Below are positions 5,521-8,935 of a stretch of 8,935 nucleotides of DNA, in pieces. This DNA comes from Lentisphaeria bacterium UBA1776. GTDB lineage: Bacteria; Verrucomicrobiota; Lentisphaeria; Victivallales; Victivallaceae. The notes below the pieces were generated by a model. The model was not told the DNA's origin. It saw nothing but the letters and a program-made list of their open reading frames with translations, and searched no databases. The DNA lies in assembly GCA_002314605.1 (NCBI GenBank), contig DCGO01000083.1, forward strand, positions 1-8,935. Reading direction: 5' to 3'. Positions within the stretch are counted from its first letter, which is position 1. Every line of letters begins with the position of its first letter. The position numbers were made by a program, and so were the translations under genes.

Positions 5521-5557
5521 CTGCAATTTATGGTGATGAGACAAGAAAGGATGCATC

Positions 5558-8500
5558 ATGCCGAAACGCACCGACATCAACAAAATCCTGATCATCGGTT
5601 CCGGACCGATTGTGATCGGGCAAGCCTGTGAATTTGACTACTCCGGAACACAGGCATGCAAAGCACTGCGGAAGGAAGGCTATGAGATCGTTCTGGTGAA
5701 CAGCAATCCCGCCACGATCATGACCGACCCGAGTACCGCCGACCACACCTACATCGAACCCCTGAATCCCGAGAGCCTCGAGCGGATCATCGCCAGGGAA
5801 AAGCCGGATGCCCTGCTTCCGAATCTGGGCGGGCAGACCGCCCTCAATCTGGCCATTGCCCTCAACAAGGAGGGCATTCTCAAGAAGTACAACGTGCAGG
5901 TCATCGGTGTTGACCTGAACGCCATTGAGCGCGGCGAGGACCGGATCGCCTTCAAGGAGACCATGAACTCCATCGGCGTGCCCATGGCCAAGTCCGAACC
6001 CTCCTATTCTCTGGAAGAGGCCGAAAAGATCGCCGGTGAACTGGGCTATCCGGTGGTCCTCCGTCCCGCCTACACCATGGGCGGCACCGGCGGCGGCATC
6101 GTCTATAATGTGGAGGAGCTCCGCACCGTCTGCGCCCGGGGCCTCAACGCCAGTCTGATCGGGCAGGTGCTGGTGGAAGAGTGCGTCTGCGGCTGGGAAG
6201 AGCTGGAACTGGAAGTCGTCCGGGACGCCAAGGGCAGGAAGATCACCGTATGCTTCATTGAAAACGTGGATCCCATGGGCGTCCATACCGGGGACAGCTT
6301 CTGTGTGGCCCCCATGATCACCGTGCCGGAGAGTGTGCAGGAGCGTCTCCAGGATTACGCTTACCGGATCATCGATGCTGTCGGGGTGATCGGCGGCTGC
6401 AACGTCCAGTTCGCCCACAACCCCGTGGATGACCGGATCATTGTGATCGAGATCAATCCCCGGACCTCCCGCTCCAGTGCCCTGGCCAGCAAGGCCACCG
6501 GGTTTCCCATTGCCTACGTTTCCACCCAGATGGCTTCCGGCGTGAATCTGGACGAGATGCCCTACTGGCGGGACGGGTCCCTGGATAAATACACTCCCTG
6601 CGGGGATTATGTGGTGGTCAAGTTTGCCCGCTGGGCCTTCGAGAAATTCCCCCAGGCCAAGGACGCTCTCGGGACTCAGATGAAGGCGGTGGGCGAAGTC
6701 ATGTCCATCGGCAGAAATTTCAAGGAGGCCATGCAGAAGGCCATCCGTTCGCTGGAAATCGGCAAAATGGGCCTCGGCATGGACAAGAAGATCGAGGCCA
6801 TGACCACCGACGCCATCCGGGATGCATTGCGTACGCCCTCCAGCAAGCGGTATTTCCTGCTTTATGAGGCCTTCAAGCGCGGCGTGGCCGTGGAAGAGAT
6901 CTGGAAACTCACCAGAGTCAACCGTTATTTCCTCACGCAGATCAAAGAGATCGCCGATCTGGAACTCAAGATGCTGAAATCCAACTGGATGAGTCTGGAT
7001 GACGATCTGCTCATTCAGGCCAAGAAGGACGGCTTCTCGGACAAGTATCTGGCGAAGATCTTCAATGTGAGCGAGAACGAGATCCGCGACCGCCGCACGA
7101 AACTCGGCTGCGTGGTCACCTACCGCCGGGTCCCGGTGAGCGGCACGGCCACCGACGAGGATTATTACTTCTCCACCTACTCCGGCGCCCCGGACGAGGT
7201 CCCGGTGTCGGATCACAAAAAGATTCTGATCCTGGGCGGCGGCCCCAACCGGATCGGTCAGGGTATTGAATTCGACTACACCTGCGTTCATGCGGCCTTT
7301 GCCCTCCGGGATGCGGGATATGAAACCGTCCTCATTAACTGCAACCCGGAGACGGTGTCCACCGACTACGACACCAGCGACAAGCTCTATTTCGAGCCCC
7401 TTACGGTGGAAGACGTGCTGGCGGTCTATCAGAAGGAGAAACCCGAGGGCGTCATCGTCCAGTTCGGCGGTCAGACTCCCCTCAATATCGCCCAGCAGCT
7501 GAAGGATCTGGGGGTGAAGATCATCGGTACCCAGCCGGAAGGCATCCGTCTGGCCGAGGATCGCGAATATTTTCGGGAGCGGATGATCGCATTGGGGATC
7601 AAGCAGCCGGAGAGCGGTACGGCCACGTCTCTCGACCAGGCCGTGGCCATTGCCCGCCGGATCGGCTATCCGGTCATGGTGCGTCCATCCTTCGTGCTGG
7701 GCGGCCGCGGCATGGCTGTGATCTATGACGAGACCACGCTGACCCGCTATGCGGTGGAATCTCTTCAGGTGAGCCCCGAGTATCCCATGCTGATCGACCG
7801 GTTCCTGAGCAACGCCACGGAAACGGAAGTGGACGCGTTGTCCGACGGCAAGGATACCTTCCTTGCCACTGTCATGGAACACATTGAGCTGGCCGGCATT
7901 CACTCCGGCGACTCCGCCTGCGCCATTCCGCCCATTACCTTGAGCGACAAGGTGATCAGGACCATTGAGGAGCACTCTGCGGCCATCGCCCGGGACTTCA
8001 AGGTGGTGGGGATCCTGAATGTCCAGTTCGCTGTCTGTGACGGTGAGGTCTATATTATCGAAGCCAATCCCCGGGCATCCCGCACGGTGCCGCTGGTGGC
8101 CAAGGTGACGGGTGTTCCTCTGGCCCGGATCGCCACCAATCTGATGCTGGGCCACAAACTTTCCGAGTATAAGGATCAGCTCCGCCGCAAAGACAAGAGC
8201 TATGTGGGGGTCAAGGAAGCGGTCTTCCCCTTCAACATGTTCCCGGAAGTCGATCCGGTGCTGGGCCCCGAGATGCGGGCCACCGGCGAAGTCATGGGAC
8301 TGGCGGACAATTTCGGACTGGCCTACTTCAAGGCTCAGGAAGCCGCCGGCGGGCGTCTCCCGCTGGAGGGTACGGCGCTGATCACCGTTTCGGAACTGGA
8401 TCGTGAGCCCATTGTGCCCATTGCCAAAGAACTGGCGGATCTGGGGTTCAAGCTCATTGCCACCGACGGTACTGCTGCGGCTCTGTCCAAACACGGGATC

Positions 8501-8767
8501 CGGGCCGAAGTGGTCAACAAGCTCAACGAGGGCCGGCCGAATATCGCCGACCTCATCAAGAACCGCTCGGTCCAGCTGATCATCAATTCGCCTCAGGGGC
8601 ACCTGAGCAAGATTGACGACAGCTTCATCCGCATGATGGCCATTCAGTACAAGATCCCGTACATGACCACCATGGCGGCGGCCCATGCCACGGCGCTGGG
8701 CATCCGTGCGGCCAAGACCGGCAGAATCGTGCCGAAGTCTCTGCAGGAGTATCAGTCCGGCAAGTAA
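5558..8767 (+). CDS. carB: Carbamoyl-phosphate synthetase, large (ammonia) subunit
   Basis: The product has 1069 aa, matching the 1073 of E. coli CarB. It makes carbamoyl phosphate from bicarbonate, ammonia and two ATP for pyrimidines and arginine; the CarA partner normally supplies ammonia from glutamine. Layout: carboxyphosphate half about 1-400 with GSGPIVIGQACEFDYSG (14-30), EDRIAF (127-132), GGTGGG (175-180) and EINPRTSR (298-305); oligomerisation region about 401-550; second ATP-grasp half about 551-935 with GGGPNRIGQGIEFDY (560-574), GGRG (715-718), HSGDSA (782-787) and EANPRASR (835-842); C-terminal MGS-type allosteric domain with TDGT (969-972), the VNKLNEGRPNI segment (986-996) and N1010 in INSPQG, where UMP binds in E. 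coli. All key motifs are present. The SD AAAGGA lies 6 nt before the ATG. carA is not adjacent. No TTA, CTA or TCA codon occurs over about 1043 codons. Confidence 0.99.
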   Translation: MPKRTDINKILIIGSGPIVIGQACEFDYSGTQACKALRKEGYEIVLVNSNPATIMTDPSTADHTYIEPLNPESLERIIAREKPDALLPNLGGQTALNLAIALNKEGILKKYNVQVIGVDLNAIERGEDRIAFKETMNSIGVPMAKSEPSYSLEEAEKIAGELGYPVVLRPAYTMGGTGGGIVYNVEELRTVCARGLNASLIGQVLVEECVCGWEELELEVVRDAKGRKITVCFIENVDPMGVHTGDSFCVAPMITVPESVQERLQDYAYRIIDAVGVIGGCNVQFAHNPVDDRIIVIEINPRTSRSSALASKATGFPIAYVSTQMASGVNLDEMPYWRDGSLDKYTPCGDYVVVKFARWAFEKFPQAKDALGTQMKAVGEVMSIGRNFKEAMQKAIRSLEIGKMGLGMDKKIEAMTTDAIRDALRTPSSKRYFLLYEAFKRGVAVEEIWKLTRVNRYFLTQIKEIADLELKMLKSNWMSLDDDLLIQAKKDGFSDKYLAKIFNVSENEIRDRRTKLGCVVTYRRVPVSGTATDEDYYFSTYSGAPDEVPVSDHKKILILGGGPNRIGQGIEFDYTCVHAAFALRDAGYETVLINCNPETVSTDYDTSDKLYFEPLTVEDVLAVYQKEKPEGVIVQFGGQTPLNIAQQLKDLGVKIIGTQPEGIRLAEDREYFRERMIALGIKQPESGTATSLDQAVAIARRIGYPVMVRPSFVLGGRGMAVIYDETTLTRYAVESLQVSPEYPMLIDRFLSNATETEVDALSDGKDTFLATVMEHIELAGIHSGDSACAIPPITLSDKVIRTIEEHSAAIARDFKVVGILNVQFAVCDGEVYIIEANPRASRTVPLVAKVTGVPLARIATNLMLGHKLSEYKDQLRRKDKSYVGVKEAVFPFNMFPEVDPVLGPEMRATGEVMGLADNFGLAYFKAQEAAGGRLPLEGTALITVSELDREPIVPIAKELADLGFKLIATDGTAAALSKHGIRAEVVNKLNEGRPNIADLIKNRSVQLIINSPQGHLSKIDDSFIRMMAIQYKIPYMTTMAAAHATALGIRAAKTGRIVPKSLQEYQSGK

Positions 8768-8792
8768 CGGTCTGGCCCCTGCTGCGGGAATA

Positions 8793-8820
8793 AGGGAAGG
8801 TGACCTTTGAAGGTTTCCCT
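8793..8820 (+). terminator. Hairpin between carB and the convergent gene, probable terminator
   Basis: AGGGAA (8793-8798) pairs with TTCCCT (8815-8820) and encloses a second stem ACCT/AGGT (8803-8806 with 8811-8814, loop TTGA), with four unpaired bases on the left side. It starts 25 bp after the carB stop and ends 13 bp before the stop of the minus-strand gene, where a shared terminator of convergent genes would sit. The following tracts are only moderately T-rich on the plus strand (CTTTATCCTCTTTATT) and weaker on the minus strand, so efficiency is uncertain. Confidence 0.45.
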
Positions 8821-8833
8821 CCCTTTATCCTCT

Positions 8834-8935
8834 TTATTGAGAAACTGCCCGAGAAATTTCAATTTTTTCTTCCTCCAGCACTGGAATAAGTGTCATCTGT
8901 ATGCTAAAGTACATCTCGCGCAGTTCTTTCATAAT
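8834..8935 (-). CDS. C-terminal end of an unidentified gene cut by the window edge
   Basis: The minus strand stays open from the right edge to a TAA at 8836-8834. It encodes 33 residues ending in IPVLEEEKIEISRAVSQ, with a run of acidic and hydrophobic residues that could be a helix. Its opposed orientation to carB, with a hairpin between the two stops, fits a real convergent gene. Codons are AT-richer (AAA, GAA, ATT, TCT, ATA) than in the rest of the window. The fragment is too short to assign a family, and a chance reading frame is possible. The gene continues beyond 8935; the ATG at 8932-8930 need not be its start. Confidence 0.35.
   Translation of the reverse strand: MMKELREMYFSIQMTLIPVLEEEKIEISRAVSQ

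Noticed and set aside
5530..5629. Possible leader peptide starting at ATG 5530 and overlapping carB
   Set aside because: The SD-like AGGAGG is about 20 nt away, too far, and the peptide shows no Arg, Leu or other regulatory codon run of an attenuator.
5528..8686. 1052-codon open frame on the minus strand opposite carB
   Set aside because: It is in exact antisense codon register with carB and exists because carB lacks TTA, CTA and TCA codons. Its translation is low-complexity, rich in H, G and D, with no recognisable domain, while carB matches its family end to end.
1..8935. CRISPR array, insertion sequence, phage or defence locus
   Set aside because: No regularly spaced repeats, terminal inverted repeats, transposase or integrase motifs, or known defence domains are visible, and both tRNA genes are intact without flanking partial copies.

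Overview
The window reads as ordinary chromosomal housekeeping DNA from a fairly GC-rich bacterium that uses strong Shine-Dalgarno sites, encodes CCA in its tRNA genes and has a lipoprotein export signal. The small lipoprotein with a GFYFFGxLPIxTG core, the group IV (alanine-racemase-fold) decarboxylase and the promoter style recall Lentisphaerota/Victivallales-type genomes of the PVC group. That placement is an inference from memory, not something the sequence proves. I see no phage genes, insertion sequence, CRISPR array or defence system.

Left part, all minus strand (1-2730). In transcription order: a xylose-isomerase-like TIM-barrel protein (2650-1904), an ornithine/lysine decarboxylase of the eukaryotic-ODC fold (1743-544), ribosomal protein S15 (rpsO, 416-147) and, only 43 bp further on, tRNA-Ser(GCU) (103-14). 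Promoter-like sequences can be placed before the TIM-barrel gene, before rpsO and, more weakly, before the decarboxylase. The tRNA has no convincing promoter of its own and is probably made from the rpsO transcript.

Middle, plus strand (2779-5296). A divergent promoter region (2651-2862) drives the TIM-barrel gene leftward and, rightward, a small orphan lipoprotein gene followed by nadE, the two-domain NAD+ synthetase. Its synthetase half looks intact, but its glutaminase half has lost the nucleophilic cysteine (VEIG155DD where VEICED is expected) and the adjacent glutamine-pocket residues. This is the most notable observation in the window. A tRNA-Arg(CCG) with its own promoter follows.

Right part. 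The 269 bp from 5289 to 5557 hold a T8 tract after the tRNA, then about 160 bp (5297-5459) in which I see no gene, then a promoter and a short leader hairpin for carB (5558-8767), the complete large subunit of carbamoyl-phosphate synthetase. carA is not in the window. A hairpin after carB separates it from the C-terminal end of a convergent, AT-richer minus-strand gene that runs off the right edge.

The genes are not one pathway, though several concern nitrogen metabolism: carbamoyl phosphate for pyrimidines and arginine, amidation of deamido-NAD, and polyamine synthesis from ornithine or lysine. Recurring non-coding signals are a TTG[C/A]AA -35 box with a 16-bp spacer and a TATnTT-like -10 box, and an identical T8 tract immediately after the CCA of both tRNAs.
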